Source: JAZDJJ01 sp043804035
GTDB taxonomy: Bacteria > Bacteroidota > Bacteroidia > Palsa-948
Reading direction: 5' to 3'
Assembly: GCA_043804035.1 (NCBI GenBank)
Contig: JAZDJJ010000115.1
Location: 1 to 31,371 of the forward strand
DNA: 31,371 nucleotides
The number at the start of each line of letters is the position of its first letter. Position 1 is the first letter of the stretch. Both the position numbers and the translations under genes were made by a program. The notes beneath the pieces were generated by a model. That model had not been told where the DNA came from. It worked only from the letters and a program-made list of their open reading frames with translations, and did not search any database. Shown here piece by piece: positions 1 through 7,294 of the stretch.

Positions 1-1
1 A

Positions 2-280
2 GTAGCAGTATATATAGGAGCAATAGATATTATCTCAATCTATCCAAATCCCTCAACCGATGGACACATACAATATCTTATAGGAAGTGAAAACGGAGAA
101 ACAGTAACAGTAAAACTATATGATATGCTTGGCAGAGAAGTTATCAACACAGAAGAATTTATAGAGAAAGGCGTTACTGAAAAAAAGATAATCACAGCAG
201 GAATGAGTCCGGGAAATTATCTGTTGCGAATAACTAACGGAAAAGAAGAAAAGACGCAGAAGCAGTTTGTGGTGAAATGA
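2..280 (+). CDS. Secreted protein, C-terminal fragment with T9SS type A sorting domain
   Basis: The frame is open from the left edge and ends at TGA, giving the last 92 residues of a larger protein whose start lies outside the window. The visible part is a typical type IX secretion sorting domain of Bacteroidota: ISIYPNPSTDG at the front, then VTVKLYDMLGREV, then the MSPGNYLLRI strand, ending in KQFVVK. In this family the domain directs an exported protein through the outer membrane by the T9SS and is cleaved or linked to lipopolysaccharide at the surface. Nothing of the functional N-terminal part can be seen, so the activity is unknown. The sorting-domain call is firm. Confidence 0.9.
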   Translation, partial: VAVYIGAIDIISIYPNPSTDGHIQYLIGSENGETVTVKLYDMLGREVINTEEFIEKGVTEKKIITAGMSPGNYLLRITNGKEEKTQKQFVVK

Positions 281-367
281 TAAATGGTTAATGGTTGATG
301 GTATTTCCTATTAACGATTAACAATTTTTCTATTAACTCTTGATGGTTACTTGTAGTGATATGGTTA

Positions 368-394
368 TTGATCTTGCCGAAATGCCGAAAAATT
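368..394. repeat. TTCGGCA-family repeat fragment
   Basis: A short piece reading TTGATCTTGCCGAAATGCCG on the plus strand. Its reverse complement contains the TTCGGCATTTCGGCAAG core also found at 2647-2683, 10465-10550 and 12468-12583. It lies between the T9SS protein and the thiamine genes. The rest of this 183-bp gap is AT-rich, with several partly repeated 'TTAACGATTAAC'-like words, and shows no clear gene or TPP riboswitch. Confidence 0.55.
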
Positions 395-463
395 TGCTGA
401 AAAATATTCGTTGTTCTATTGTTCAATTATTTTGCAGGTCAGGAGTTTTGAAAATTATGGCTC

Positions 464-1057
464 ATGAAATTCATTATTATTTCAAGCGAAGTTGACTTCC
501 CTGCTGAAACCCGGCAAGTGCAAAATTTGTTTGAAGCAGGATTAGAATTATTTCATCTTCGTAAAAAAAATTATTCTGAAGATAAAATAAGAAAATTTAT
601 TGAAGAGATTCCGAAGAAATATTATAATAGAATTGTTTTACATTCACATTATCATCTTGCAGAAGAATATCATTTATCAGGTATTCACATAAAATTACCA
701 ATAGTACGGATTCCAAATTTATGCTACAGCACTTCTTTTCATTCGCTAAACGAAATTAAAGATTGTAAATATGATTATGCTTTTCTCTCGCCAATCTTTG
801 ATAGTATTTCCAAACAAGGATACAAAAGCAAATTCATGCTACACAAATTCTCGCAGAGTAAATCAGAGTTAATCAATGCAATCAGTGATAAAAATATTAT
901 TGCTCTTGGAGGAATTGACGAAGACAAAATAAAAATAGTTCGCGAATTAGGATTTTGGGGAATTGCATTACTCGGAGCAATTTGGAATAACAAAAACCCC
1001 GTAGAGAAATTCAAACGAATAAAAGAAAAATGTTATCAAAAAGACCTTATATCCTGA
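464..1057 (+). CDS. Thiamine phosphate synthase-like protein (TenI/ThiE superfamily)
   Basis: A 197-residue TIM-barrel protein of the ThiE/TenI superfamily. Visible landmarks are FHLRKKNYSED near residue 30, the VLHSHYHLAEEY...SGIHIK segment, SPIFDSISKQGYKS (the phosphate-loop region), IALGGID and a final GIALLGAIW. It is shorter and more divergent than the true ThiE downstream. It lacks the canonical ThiE run of substrate residues, so it more likely corresponds to the short TenI-like protein common in Bacteroidota thiamine loci. TenI of Bacillus is a thiazole tautomerase; whether this one has that role is inference. Its 3' end overlaps the start of thiD by 28 bp, so the three genes are probably cotranscribed. 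Confidence 0.8.
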   Translation: MKFIIISSEVDFPAETRQVQNLFEAGLELFHLRKKNYSEDKIRKFIEEIPKKYYNRIVLHSHYHLAEEYHLSGIHIKLPIVRIPNLCYSTSFHSLNEIKDCKYDYAFLSPIFDSISKQGYKSKFMLHKFSQSKSELINAISDKNIIALGGIDEDKIKIVRELGFWGIALLGAIWNNKNPVEKFKRIKEKCYQKDLIS

Positions 1058-1797
1058 GTGTATCCGGCTTTGACCCAAGCGGAGGAGCAGGTGTTCTTGC
1101 CGATATAAAAACTTTTGAAGCAAATAAAGTTTGCGGAATGGGAGTTGTTAGTGCGCTCACATTTCAGAACGACACTGAGTTTGATAGCGTGAGATGGATT
1201 GATACAGAAGAAATACTAAAACAGATTTCTGTTTTATCAAGAAGAATGGAATTTTATGTAGTAAAAATCGGATTGATAAAGGACTTACAAACATTGGAAA
1301 GTATAATTACAAATTGTAAATCACAGATTACAGATTGTAAAATCATCTGGGACCCAATAATAAAAGCAAGTGCAGGTTTTGAGTTTCATAAAAATTTTGA
1401 AGAAGAAAAACTTTTTTCTGTATTGAAAAATATATATTTGATTACTCCAAATTCAAATGAAGTAAGATTTCTGACAGGAATGGTTGCTCCGATGAAAGCA
1501 GCGGAAGAACTTTCTAATTATTGCAATGTGTTTTTAAAAGGAGAATATTATGATATGAAAGATGTAAAGAAAATTGGAAGAGATTTTTTATTTACCACTA
1601 ATGGAAAAAATTATTCATACAGGGCTAAAAAAATTTCTTCTGCTGAAAAACACGGTTCAGGATGTGTTCTATCTTCGGCTATTGCGGCTAATCTGGCAAA
1701 AGGAGAAAGCCTTCAACGTTCATGCTTGAAAGGAAAAGATTATGTAACAAATTTTTTAATGAGCAATAAAACATTGCTTGGCTATCATAAAATATAG
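1030..1797 (+). CDS. thiD: Hydroxymethylpyrimidine/phosphomethylpyrimidine kinase
   Basis: A ribokinase-fold kinase of 255 residues that phosphorylates HMP and then HMP-P to HMP-PP, the pyrimidine half of thiamine. The N-terminal signature GFDPSGGAGVLADIKTF (residues 13-29) and the C-terminal anion-hole segment KHGSGCVLSSAIAAN are clear; LITPNSNEV is the usual central motif. The start overlaps the end of the preceding TenI-like gene. At 1306-1344 the coding sequence holds an imperfect tandem repeat built on ATTACAAATTGTAAATCACAG-like units, giving ITNCKSQ-ITDCK just before the WDPIIKASAGF motif. This does not break the frame. The HMP-PP product would feed the ThiE that follows. Confidence 0.93.
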   Translation: MLSKRPYILSVSGFDPSGGAGVLADIKTFEANKVCGMGVVSALTFQNDTEFDSVRWIDTEEILKQISVLSRRMEFYVVKIGLIKDLQTLESIITNCKSQITDCKIIWDPIIKASAGFEFHKNFEEEKLFSVLKNIYLITPNSNEVRFLTGMVAPMKAAEELSNYCNVFLKGEYYDMKDVKKIGRDFLFTTNGKNYSYRAKKISSAEKHGSGCVLSSAIAANLAKGESLQRSCLKGKDYVTNFLMSNKTLLGYHKI

Positions 1798-1813
1798 ATA
1801 CGAAACATTTCGA

Positions 1814-2458
1814 ATGAAATATATATCACAACTCCACTATATCACACAGGAGGTTGAAAGTTTTACTCACACACAACTGGCAGAGTTTGCCTGTCGTGGA
1901 GGTACGGACTGGGTGCAATTACGTGTGAAAGGAAAATCGTTTGCAGAATGGTTGAATATTGCTGAAGAAACAAAAATTATTTGTAACAAATACGGAGCAA
2001 AATTGATTATCAATGATAATATTTTTGTTGCGAAAGAAATTTCAGCCGATGGAGTTCATCTTGGAAAAGAAGATATGAGTCCGAAAGAAGCAAGAAAATT
2101 TTTGGGAGATAATTTTATTATCGGAGGAACTGCAAATTCTTTAGAAGATGTGAAAACACAAATGAAAAATAGAGTTAATTATATTGGATTAGGTCCTTAT
2201 AGATTTACAATAACAAAAGAAAAAATTAATCATATACTTGGTTTGGAAGGAATAAAAAAAATAATTCAGAAAGTCATTTCATTTGAAAAATATTTAGGAT
2301 ATGCTTGTCCTTTGGTTGCTATCGGAGGAATAAGAATTGAAGATGTGAAACCGTTGTTTGAAGCAGGTGTTCAGGGTGTTGCAGTTTCTTCGGGAATAAA
2401 TCTGGCAGATGATAAAGTTGGAGCAACAAGGATGTTCATAAATGCAATTAAAAAATAA
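1814..2458 (+). CDS. thiE: Thiamine phosphate synthase
   Basis: Joins HMP-PP with thiazole phosphate to make thiamine phosphate. The frame is open from an ATG at 1778, inside thiD, but the family-typical beginning MKYISQLHYITQE starts at 1814, so this start is preferred and gives 214 residues. Landmarks in order: WVQLRVK, LIINDN, DGVHLGKEDM, IIGGTANS, YIGLGPYRFTITKEK (the loop holding pyrophosphate), VAIGGI and GVAVSSGI. All main ThiE motifs are present, so it is expected to be active. No thiazole-branch gene (thiG, thiH, thiS, thiF) or thiC lies beside it. Either those are elsewhere or this cluster serves salvage of HMP and thiazole. Confidence 0.92.
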   Translation: MKYISQLHYITQEVESFTHTQLAEFACRGGTDWVQLRVKGKSFAEWLNIAEETKIICNKYGAKLIINDNIFVAKEISADGVHLGKEDMSPKEARKFLGDNFIIGGTANSLEDVKTQMKNRVNYIGLGPYRFTITKEKINHILGLEGIKKIIQKVISFEKYLGYACPLVAIGGIRIEDVKPLFEAGVQGVAVSSGINLADDKVGATRMFINAIKK

Positions 2459-2463
2459 AATAA

Positions 2464-2728
2464 GGGCAGTTCTAAAAATACAAATAAACGTCATTGCGAA
2501 GGTTGCTTTAAGCAACCCGAAGCAATCTTTGTCCCTGCTACCTGTCTGCCGTGTTCTGCCTGTGCGTCCGCACGCAGACAAGTCGGCACAGGCAGATTAG
2601 AGATTGCTTCCATTTCGCTCCTGTCCGCAGCAGGCGGGTCGCTTATTTCGGCAAATTTCGGCAAAGATCAATTACCAAGCTCAATACGAGTCATGTCGCA
2701 ATGACGAAACCAATTTTTGGGACTGCCC
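2464..2728. repeat. MITE-like composite palindromic element with GGGCAG inverted ends
   Basis: The ends are a 16-bp inverted pair, GGGCAGTTCTAAAAAT on the left and ATTTTTGGGACTGCCC on the right (two mismatches), flanked on both sides by ATAA, a possible 4-bp target duplication. Inside are nested inverted arms: CGTCATTGCGA at 2489-2499 with TCGCAATGACG at 2696-2706, GAAGCAATCT at 2519-2528 with AGATTGCTTC at 2601-2610, and CTGCCTGTGC with GCACAGGCAG around a GC-rich centre. A TTCGGCA repeat (2647-2683) appears to be inserted in the right arm. No credible gene is present. It fills most of the 334-bp gap between thiE and the HAD gene. Confidence 0.75.
2647..2683. repeat. 37-bp exact repeat, copy 1 (TTCGGCA family)
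   Basis: These 37 bases, beginning TTCGGCAAATTTCGGCAAAG, recur without a mismatch at 12468-12504. Here the unit sits inside the right arm of the GGGCAG-ended element. At the other site it forms the left arm of a free-standing palindrome. Confidence 0.85.
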
Positions 2729-2792
2729 ATAACAAACCGAGTAAAATCTATTTATTTATATTTTTGCAACACACATAATTAAATTTCAGGAG

Positions 2793-3254
2793 ATGTATCC
2801 AAACAAAACTATGATGGAAAAGATTAATGAAATAAATAATTTAATAATTCCGCAAAACACGAAAACAATTGCAATAGATTTTGACGGAACGATAGTAGAA
2901 GATTGTTATCCCAAAATCGGAGAACCAAAAATATTTGCGTTTGAAACATTACAACATCTTCAAAAAGATGGACATCGTTTAATTTTATGGACGTATCGTG
3001 AAGGAAAGGAGTTGGAAGAAGCCGTATCCTTTTGTAAAAAAAATAAAATCGTTTTTTATGCTGTAAATAAAAATTATCCCGAGGAAGTGTATTCTGAATC
3101 AAACCCAAGGAAAATTATAGCAGATATTTATATTGACGACAGAAACATAGGCGGATTTTTTGGTTGGGGGAAAATTTATCAACTTATCAATCCGCAGAAA
3201 GATTCTCAATTAAAAGTAAAGAAGCGGAGTATTTTTGATTTTTTAAAAAAATAA
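2793..3254 (+). CDS. HAD-superfamily hydrolase, BT0820-like
   Basis: A small haloacid-dehalogenase-like protein of 153 residues. HAD motif I is AIDFDGTIVED (nucleophile Asp29, acid Asp31), motif II is the Thr in LILWTYREG, and the acidic motif IV is YIDDRNIGG. The YPKIGEP...FAFETLQHL and FYAVNKNYPEE stretches match the small HAD proteins exemplified by Bacteroides BT0820, which lack a large cap domain. The natural substrate of the family is not known to me; a phosphatase role is inferred from the fold. The start is uncertain: an ATG directly after an AGGAG-like sequence is used, but a second ATG six codons later (2811) is possible. It is followed 32 bp later by ftsE. Confidence 0.8.
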   Translation: MYPNKTMMEKINEINNLIIPQNTKTIAIDFDGTIVEDCYPKIGEPKIFAFETLQHLQKDGHRLILWTYREGKELEEAVSFCKKNKIVFYAVNKNYPEEVYSESNPRKIIADIYIDDRNIGGFFGWGKIYQLINPQKDSQLKVKKRSIFDFLKK

Positions 3255-3286
3255 CAAAAAATTATTATTAGAATTTTTTTCTACAA

Positions 3287-4003
3287 ATGCCACTTGACAC
3301 AATAATAGAAATTCAAAAAGCTTCTATCTTTCAGAAACATAATCTGGTTCTTACAGAGGTTTCGCTGAATATTAAGAAAGGTGAATTTATTTACTTAATT
3401 GGAAAAACAGGTAGTGGCAAAAGCAGTTTGCTACGTACCATTTATGCCGATCTTCCTCTTTTACAAGGCGAGGCAAAAGTATGCAATTATGATATAAAGA
3501 AAATAAAAAGAAAAGAAATTCCTTACCTGAGACGGAAACTTGGAATTGTATTTCAGGATTTTCAATTGCTATCAGACCGTTCGGTGAATGATAATCTCAT
3601 TTTTATAATGAAAGCAACAGGGTGGAAGGATAAAGAAAAAATACAGCAACGTGTGCAGGAAGTTTTGGAAAAAGTAAATCTTGGAACTAAAGGATTTAAA
3701 ATGCCTCACGAACTTTCTGGCGGAGAACAGCAGCGGGTTGTCATAGCACGTGCATTAGTTAATGATCCTGAAATAATACTGGCTGACGAGCCAACAGGAA
3801 ATCTTGACACAGAAACTGCACAGGAAATCATCGGATTACTTTATGATATTAGCAAAACGGGAAGAGCTGTCGTCATTGCCACACACGATTTTCATCTTTT
3901 TAAACATTTTTCCGGCAAAACAATTCGCTGCGAAGGAGGAAGAATCATTAATCTGCCTGACGAACAAGCAAGCACTAAAATATTAACTCCATCATCTTCT
4001 TGA
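3287..4003 (+). CDS. ftsE: Cell division ATP-binding protein FtsE
   Basis: An ABC-transporter ATPase of 238 residues. Walker A is GKTGSGKS (39-46), the Q-loop is FQDFQLL near 90, the signature is LSGGEQQR (143-150), Walker B is ILADEPTGNLD (164-174) and the switch His is in ATHDF (His200). FtsE pairs with the membrane protein FtsX to control cell-wall hydrolases at the division site. The short size, the FQDFQLLSDRSVNDN stretch and the absence of a substrate-binding extension favour FtsE over LolD-type ATPases, although those are close relatives. No ftsX is adjacent, which is common in Bacteroidota. Its 3' end overlaps the 3' end of the convergent glycosyltransferase gene by 29 bp. Confidence 0.85.
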   Translation: MPLDTIIEIQKASIFQKHNLVLTEVSLNIKKGEFIYLIGKTGSGKSSLLRTIYADLPLLQGEAKVCNYDIKKIKRKEIPYLRRKLGIVFQDFQLLSDRSVNDNLIFIMKATGWKDKEKIQQRVQEVLEKVNLGTKGFKMPHELSGGEQQRVVIARALVNDPEIILADEPTGNLDTETAQEIIGLLYDISKTGRAVVIATHDFHLFKHFSGKTIRCEGGRIINLPDEQASTKILTPSSS

Positions 4004-5123
4004 CATTTTTTTTGTTTGAGAATTTTTCTTCAAGAATTTTTTCCCGCTTCATAATTTCATTTTGGCTTAAATGCTTTTGCATCATATCTTGAATATATTT
4101 TTTCATTTTAGCAGGAGAATTGGCAACATGGCAAAGTGATTCTAATCCCGTATTTGCAACCATCAGAGAATTTACTATACAATGTCTTCCATTGTAAATT
4201 GCTGCAAGAAGTTTCAGTTTTATGCCTGTCGCCTGAAAAGTCGGCAAGATATTTATCTGAGCATTTTTAATTAATTCATAAATTTCTTGAACAGAAATAT
4301 TTTCTTTTTTTCCGGAAGCAGATTTGTTTTTAGTAAACAGCGAAATGTGTTCGTGTTTTTTTATTGATGCTATTAATTCAGGAGATGCCCCATTGCCTGC
4401 AATGATCAAAGGAACTTTAATGTCGTTAAAAATTTTATTAACAAGATATAATGCCGCTTTATTATTTTCTCCTACAGTCAAATTTCCGTGATACAATGCA
4501 AACTCACCCTTTCCATCTCTAATATCTATTTTTTCATTCGGATGAAAAGCCATAATATTAAAAACATTTTTGTAACGCGAAGAAAGTTCATGAGTATCAG
4601 CAGGAGAAATGGTGGCAATGACATCAGCATTTTTCAGAACGGGTTCAAACTTTTCTAATTTTTTTGATTCGCTTTCAAAATATTTCTTGCGGAAAAACTT
4701 TTTTTCAACTAATGCAAGATTTGCATAGTAATTATGCTCAATATTATGCATCCGAACGATTTTTTTTCTTTCTTTTATTCTTTCATCATTTAAATGAAAA
4801 CAACAATGCAGTCCTTCAAAAAGAATTGGTGCATCGTCATTCAATATATTTTTCACAAGTTCTTCGGATGAACGGCCGGCAACAATATATGGAAGTGAGT
4901 TGAATAGCAAATGTTTATTGATTCCCCGTTTGTAATAAAAAATTTTTTCGCAATATTTTTCTAATTCTTTTTGTTTTCCTCTCCCATATTCAAAACAATG
5001 TAAAAAAATTTTCACGCCCTCTTCGTGTAAAGATTTTATTTTAAAAAAAACATCAATCACCCCGCCATAATCAGGGGGAAAGGGAACATCAAAGGCAACA
5101 ATATGTATTTGTTTTGTTTTCAC
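3975..5123 (-). CDS. Glycosyltransferase, GT-B fold (family 1/4-like)
   Basis: A protein of about 382 residues with a GT-B layout. The N-terminal domain begins HIVAFDVPFPPDYGGVIDVFFKI, the glycine-rich acceptor-side loop typical of GT4-like enzymes. The linker holds ADVIATISPAD, and the C-terminal domain has FALYHGNLTVGENN, PLIIAGNGAS and the INILPTFQATGIKLKLLAAIYNG donor-binding segment, where family members usually have an E-x7-E motif. That motif is altered here (TFQATGIKLKLL). The GTG at 5123 is preferred because the family motif starts right after it; the upstream extension to 5246 would overlap the divergent aspartate kinase. Probably acts on a surface polysaccharide or lipid-linked sugar; donor and acceptor are unknown. 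Confidence 0.75.
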   Translation of the reverse strand: MKTKQIHIVAFDVPFPPDYGGVIDVFFKIKSLHEEGVKIFLHCFEYGRGKQKELEKYCEKIFYYKRGINKHLLFNSLPYIVAGRSSEELVKNILNDDAPILFEGLHCCFHLNDERIKERKKIVRMHNIEHNYYANLALVEKKFFRKKYFESESKKLEKFEPVLKNADVIATISPADTHELSSRYKNVFNIMAFHPNEKIDIRDGKGEFALYHGNLTVGENNKAALYLVNKIFNDIKVPLIIAGNGASPELIASIKKHEHISLFTKNKSASGKKENISVQEIYELIKNAQINILPTFQATGIKLKLLAAIYNGRHCIVNSLMVANTGLESLCHVANSPAKMKKYIQDMMQKHLSQNEIMKREKILEEKFSNKKNVKKMMELIF

Positions 5124-5126
5124 TTG

Positions 5127-5159
5127 TTTGTTATTCTTTTCTGCTAAATAGTATTTTTG
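5127..5159 (+). promoter_or_regulatory. Possible Bacteroidota-type promoter for the aspartate kinase gene
   Basis: TTTG at 5127-5130 and TATTTTTG at 5152-5159, 21 bp apart, fit the phylum's -33 TTTG and -7 TAnnTTTG pattern. The gap is the divergent space between the glycosyltransferase GTG and the aspartate kinase ATG at 5187. AT-rich sequence makes chance matches likely. Confidence 0.35.
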
Positions 5160-5186
5160 TTTTTGTAAAAATAATTGAAAAACCAA

Positions 5187-6455
5187 ATGACTCTTAAGAT
5201 TTTTAAATTCGGAGGCGCTTCTGTAAAAGATGCTGCTTCTGTGCATAATGTTGCATCTGTATTAAAATATTTTAATGAAGCAAATTTAATTGTGGTTGTT
5301 TCTGCTATGGGAAAAACTACTACTGCGCTTGAGCAATTGACAGATGCATTTTTTTTGGAGAAAAAAGAAGACGCAAAAAAAATCCTTAATGAAATAAAAA
5401 AATATCATTTCAGCATTATCGCAGATCTTTTTCCCGATAAAAACAATTCTATTTATTATGATATTCAAAATGTATTTATTGAATTAGAGCAAGCAATTAA
5501 CCGGATACCGTCTTATCCTTACAATCAGGAATACGATCAGATTGTCTCTCGCGGAGAAATTATTGCAACCAGAATTGTAAGTGCATATTTGAATTTTGTG
5601 GAAATAAAAAATAATTGGTTAGATGTACGCAATTTGATTAAGACAGATGATACTTACCGTGAGGGAAAAGTAAATTGGGAAGTAACCGAAAAATTAATCA
5701 AAGAGGAATTTTGTTCAGGCAAGACGGGTATAACTGTTACACAAGGATTTCTCGGAAGCACATCAGAAAATTTTACAACTACACTTGGTAGAGAGGGGTC
5801 AGATTACACAGCATCCATTTTTGCTTATTGCACAAATGCGGAAAGTGTAACAATATGGAAAGATGTGCCCGGCGTGATGAATGCTGATCCAAAGTGGTTT
5901 GACAAAACCCAACTGATTGAGCAAATGTCATATCATGATGCAATAGAATTGTCGTATTACGGAGCAACTGTGATTCATCCAAAAGCCATTAAGCCACTAC
6001 AAAATAAAAAAATTCCACTTTATGTAAAATCATTTTCGCATCCTGAAGAAAAAGGCACAATAATAAATAATTCTTTATCGCCATTGCCGATTCCCTGTTT
6101 CATTTTCAAAATGAATCAAGTGTTGATTTCTATTTATCCGAAAGATTTTTCATTCATAATGGAAGAAAATTTTATAGACATCTTTCATATTTTTTTAAAA
6201 CAGAAAATTAAAATAAATATGATGCAAAATTCTGCCATAAATTTTTCTGTTTGCACAAATAATGACGAACATAAAATTCCTGAGCTGATAAAAATTCTTC
6301 AGCAAAAGTTTCGTATTCTTTACAACGCGAATCTTGAACTCATTACCATCCGTTATTACAATCAGGCAACAATTGACAGAGTGTGTAGTGGAAAAAAAAT
6401 TTTAATGGAATATAGAAACAAATATACTGCGCAGTTAGTGGTGAAGAATAATTAG
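5187..6455 (+). CDS. Aspartate kinase, monofunctional
   Basis: Phosphorylates L-aspartate, the first step toward lysine, threonine, methionine and diaminopimelate. The protein is 422 residues from the ATG followed by TLKIFKFGGASVKDA; an in-frame ATG four codons upstream (5175) is less likely. The KFGGASV lysine loop, SRGEIIATRI, TVTQGFLG, GREGSDYTASIFA and the ATP-site stretch IWKDVPGVMNADP are intact, followed by the YGATVIHPKAI helix. The C-terminal regulatory part (from about residue 300) is ACT-like but diverged, so the feedback inhibitor cannot be read from it. There is no fused homoserine dehydrogenase, so it is a lysC-type enzyme. It stands alone, divergent from the glycosyltransferase. 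Confidence 0.9.
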   Translation: MTLKIFKFGGASVKDAASVHNVASVLKYFNEANLIVVVSAMGKTTTALEQLTDAFFLEKKEDAKKILNEIKKYHFSIIADLFPDKNNSIYYDIQNVFIELEQAINRIPSYPYNQEYDQIVSRGEIIATRIVSAYLNFVEIKNNWLDVRNLIKTDDTYREGKVNWEVTEKLIKEEFCSGKTGITVTQGFLGSTSENFTTTLGREGSDYTASIFAYCTNAESVTIWKDVPGVMNADPKWFDKTQLIEQMSYHDAIELSYYGATVIHPKAIKPLQNKKIPLYVKSFSHPEEKGTIINNSLSPLPIPCFIFKMNQVLISIYPKDFSFIMEENFIDIFHIFLKQKIKINMMQNSAINFSVCTNNDEHKIPELIKILQQKFRILYNANLELITIRYYNQATIDRVCSGKKILMEYRNKYTAQLVVKNN

Positions 6456-6546
6456 TATTTCACTGTTGTTCAACTAAATTTTTATTTGCAACTGTGCCGG
6501 AATTATTGCTTTTTTGTGTTACAATAATATTGGGATTTGAACAGCA

Positions 6547-6730
6547 TAGGACTTACGCAAACCTGTCTGCCGTGTTCGGCACAGGCAGATCCGTATCGTC
6601 ATTGCGACTGCGAGGCGTTGCTCTGAGCTTGCCGAAGAGCACGAAGCAGGAAGCAATCTTTATTTCTACTTGAAAAAAATAGATTGTTTCTATCATTCCT
6701 CCTACGTAATGACATCAGTGCGTAAGTCCT
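6547..6730. mobile_element. MITE copy 1, TAGGACTTACGCA ends, 6-bp target duplication
   Basis: The element starts TAGGACTTACGCA and ends TGCGTAAGTCCT, a perfect 12-bp inverted repeat, and is bracketed by ACAGCA on both sides (6541-6546 and 6731-6736). The 184-bp interior carries CCTGTCTGCCGTGTTC, CGTCATTGCGA and GAAGCAATCTTT, the same modules as the GGGCAG-ended element at 2464-2728, plus a GAGCTTGCCGAA piece of the TTCGGCA family. It encodes no transposase, so it would need one in trans. Sister copies are at 7295-7452 and 29990-30104. Confidence 0.85.
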
Positions 6731-6741
6731 ACAGCAATATT

Positions 6742-6965
6742 ATGAAACAATCATAATTTAGCAAACACAAAGGCGAGAAGGATGAAAAAAATATCTCGCC
6801 AAGACGCAAAATCGCAAAGAAATTATGACAGAAAATGAAATAGCGAAAATAATTGTCAATGTAGCGTATCAAATTCATTATAAAACTTTGCGTCTCTGCG
6901 TCTTTGCGAGAAAGAACAACTTGGGTAATTATAAACTGAATCTAAAATAATTTTCAAATGAAAAA
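6742..6965 (+). repeat. 224-bp GxxExxY-derived palindromic repeat, copy A
   Basis: This block matches the reverse complement of 13264-13487 over its whole length with about nine mismatches counted by eye. Its plan is an arm TCTCGCCAAGACGCAAAATC (6794 on), the first codons of a GxxExxY-type gene, then the opposed arm CTTTGCGTCTCTGCGTCTTT (6886 on). The arms are complementary to each other. It begins ATGAAACAATCA and ends TTTTCAAATGAAAAA. It lies 11 bp beyond MITE copy 1. From its end to the tRNA no gene is visible. Confidence 0.85.
6825..6950 (+). pseudogene. GxxExxY (PDDEXK_3) gene remnant, N-terminal codons only
   Basis: A 41-codon frame beginning MTENEIAKIIVNVAYQIH, which matches the usual opening of GxxExxY-family proteins (PDDEXK_3). 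In an intact member the next residues would be an LGPGLLESVYE-type motif. Here the frame instead runs into the downstream palindrome arm (KTLRLCVFARK) and stops. The name-giving G-x2-E-x2-Y motif and the nuclease-like core are missing, so no function is expected. The same 41 codons survive in the second copy at 13279-13404 with two residue changes visible, so the deletion preceded duplication of the repeat. Family identity rests on the N-terminus alone. Confidence 0.65.
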
Positions 6966-7070
6966 GACGATAGATTGTCAACTGGCAAACCACGTCTTAT
7001 TTTTTTGACCAGTTCGGCTATAATTTAACTACTTTTGTCGGACAACAGCGATAATTTATCAATGTCAACT

Positions 7071-7078
7071 TATATTTG
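7071..7078 (+). promoter_or_regulatory. Possible -7 element for tRNA-Leu
   Basis: TATATTTG matches TAnnTTTG and lies 27 bp upstream of the mature tRNA 5' end, a sensible distance. No well-spaced TTTG box is seen upstream, so this is weak. Confidence 0.3.
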
Positions 7079-7105
7079 ACACTACTCATTTTATTAATCA
7101 GGCAT

Positions 7106-7187
7106 GCGCACGTGTCGTAACTGGTAGCCGAGCCAGACTTAGAATCTGGTGCCGAAAGGCGTGGGGGTTCAATTCCCTTCGTGCGCA
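7106..7187 (+). tRNA. tRNA-Leu, anticodon UAG
   Basis: A full cloverleaf can be drawn. The acceptor stem is GCGCACG/CGTGCGC and the D-arm contains AACTGGTAGCC. The anticodon stem CCAGA/TCTGG closes the loop CTTAGAA with anticodon TAG, which reads CTA and related Leu codons. A long variable arm (TGCCGAAAGGCG) marks a class II tRNA, and the T-arm is GGGGG-TTCAATT-CCCTT with two G-T pairs. The 3' CCA is not encoded; discriminator base A is followed by CAAAAAA. The antisense reading frame over this tRNA is not a gene. Confidence 0.95.
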
Positions 7188-7196
7188 CAAAAAAAA

Positions 7197-7214
7197 GGGC
7201 AGTTTCAAAAAAAA
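7197..7214. repeat. Solitary GGGCAGTTTC end of the GGGCAG repeat family
   Basis: GGGCAGTTTCAAAAAAAA directly follows the tRNA and resembles the left end of the element at 2464 (GGGCAGTTCTAAAAAT). No matching opposite end is seen nearby, so this is probably a decayed remnant. The next ~80 bp up to MITE copy 2 contain a TGATTTAAATCA palindrome with a T-run and no gene. Confidence 0.45.
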
Positions 7215-7294
7215 CTCTCGTTTTGCGTAACATCAGTGATTTAAATCATTTTTTTTGTGTGATAATTTTACATAACATTGCAAACTTAATAAAT

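Noticed and set aside
281..463. TPP riboswitch upstream of the thiamine genes
   Set aside because: No CUGAGA-type or other conserved THI-element motifs were found; the space holds AT-rich repeats and a TTCGGCA fragment.
2294..2778. Open frames on both strands over the 2464-2728 element (for example 2551-2778)
   Set aside because: They are produced by the palindromic repeat and the end of thiE, with no domain signal or sensible start context.
5124..5246. N-terminal extension of the glycosyltransferase to an upstream ATG
   Set aside because: It would overlap the divergent aspartate kinase start and adds residues with no family match; the GTG at 5123 directly precedes the conserved opening strand.
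6456..7105. CRISPR array suggested by repeated CGCAAAG/TTTGCG words
   Set aside because: The repeats are inverted, irregularly spaced and without unique spacers, so they are palindromic elements, not a CRISPR.
7018..7233. 71-residue minus-strand frame reading ...GIEPPRLSAPDSKSGSATSYDTCA...
   Set aside because: It is the antisense translation of the tRNA-Leu gene; this text is a well-known artefact of annotation over tRNA genes.
7237..7257. TGATTTAAATCA palindrome with T-run as a terminator for tRNA-Leu
   Set aside because: The perfect palindrome leaves only a 4-bp AT-rich stem after a loop is allowed; too weak to call.
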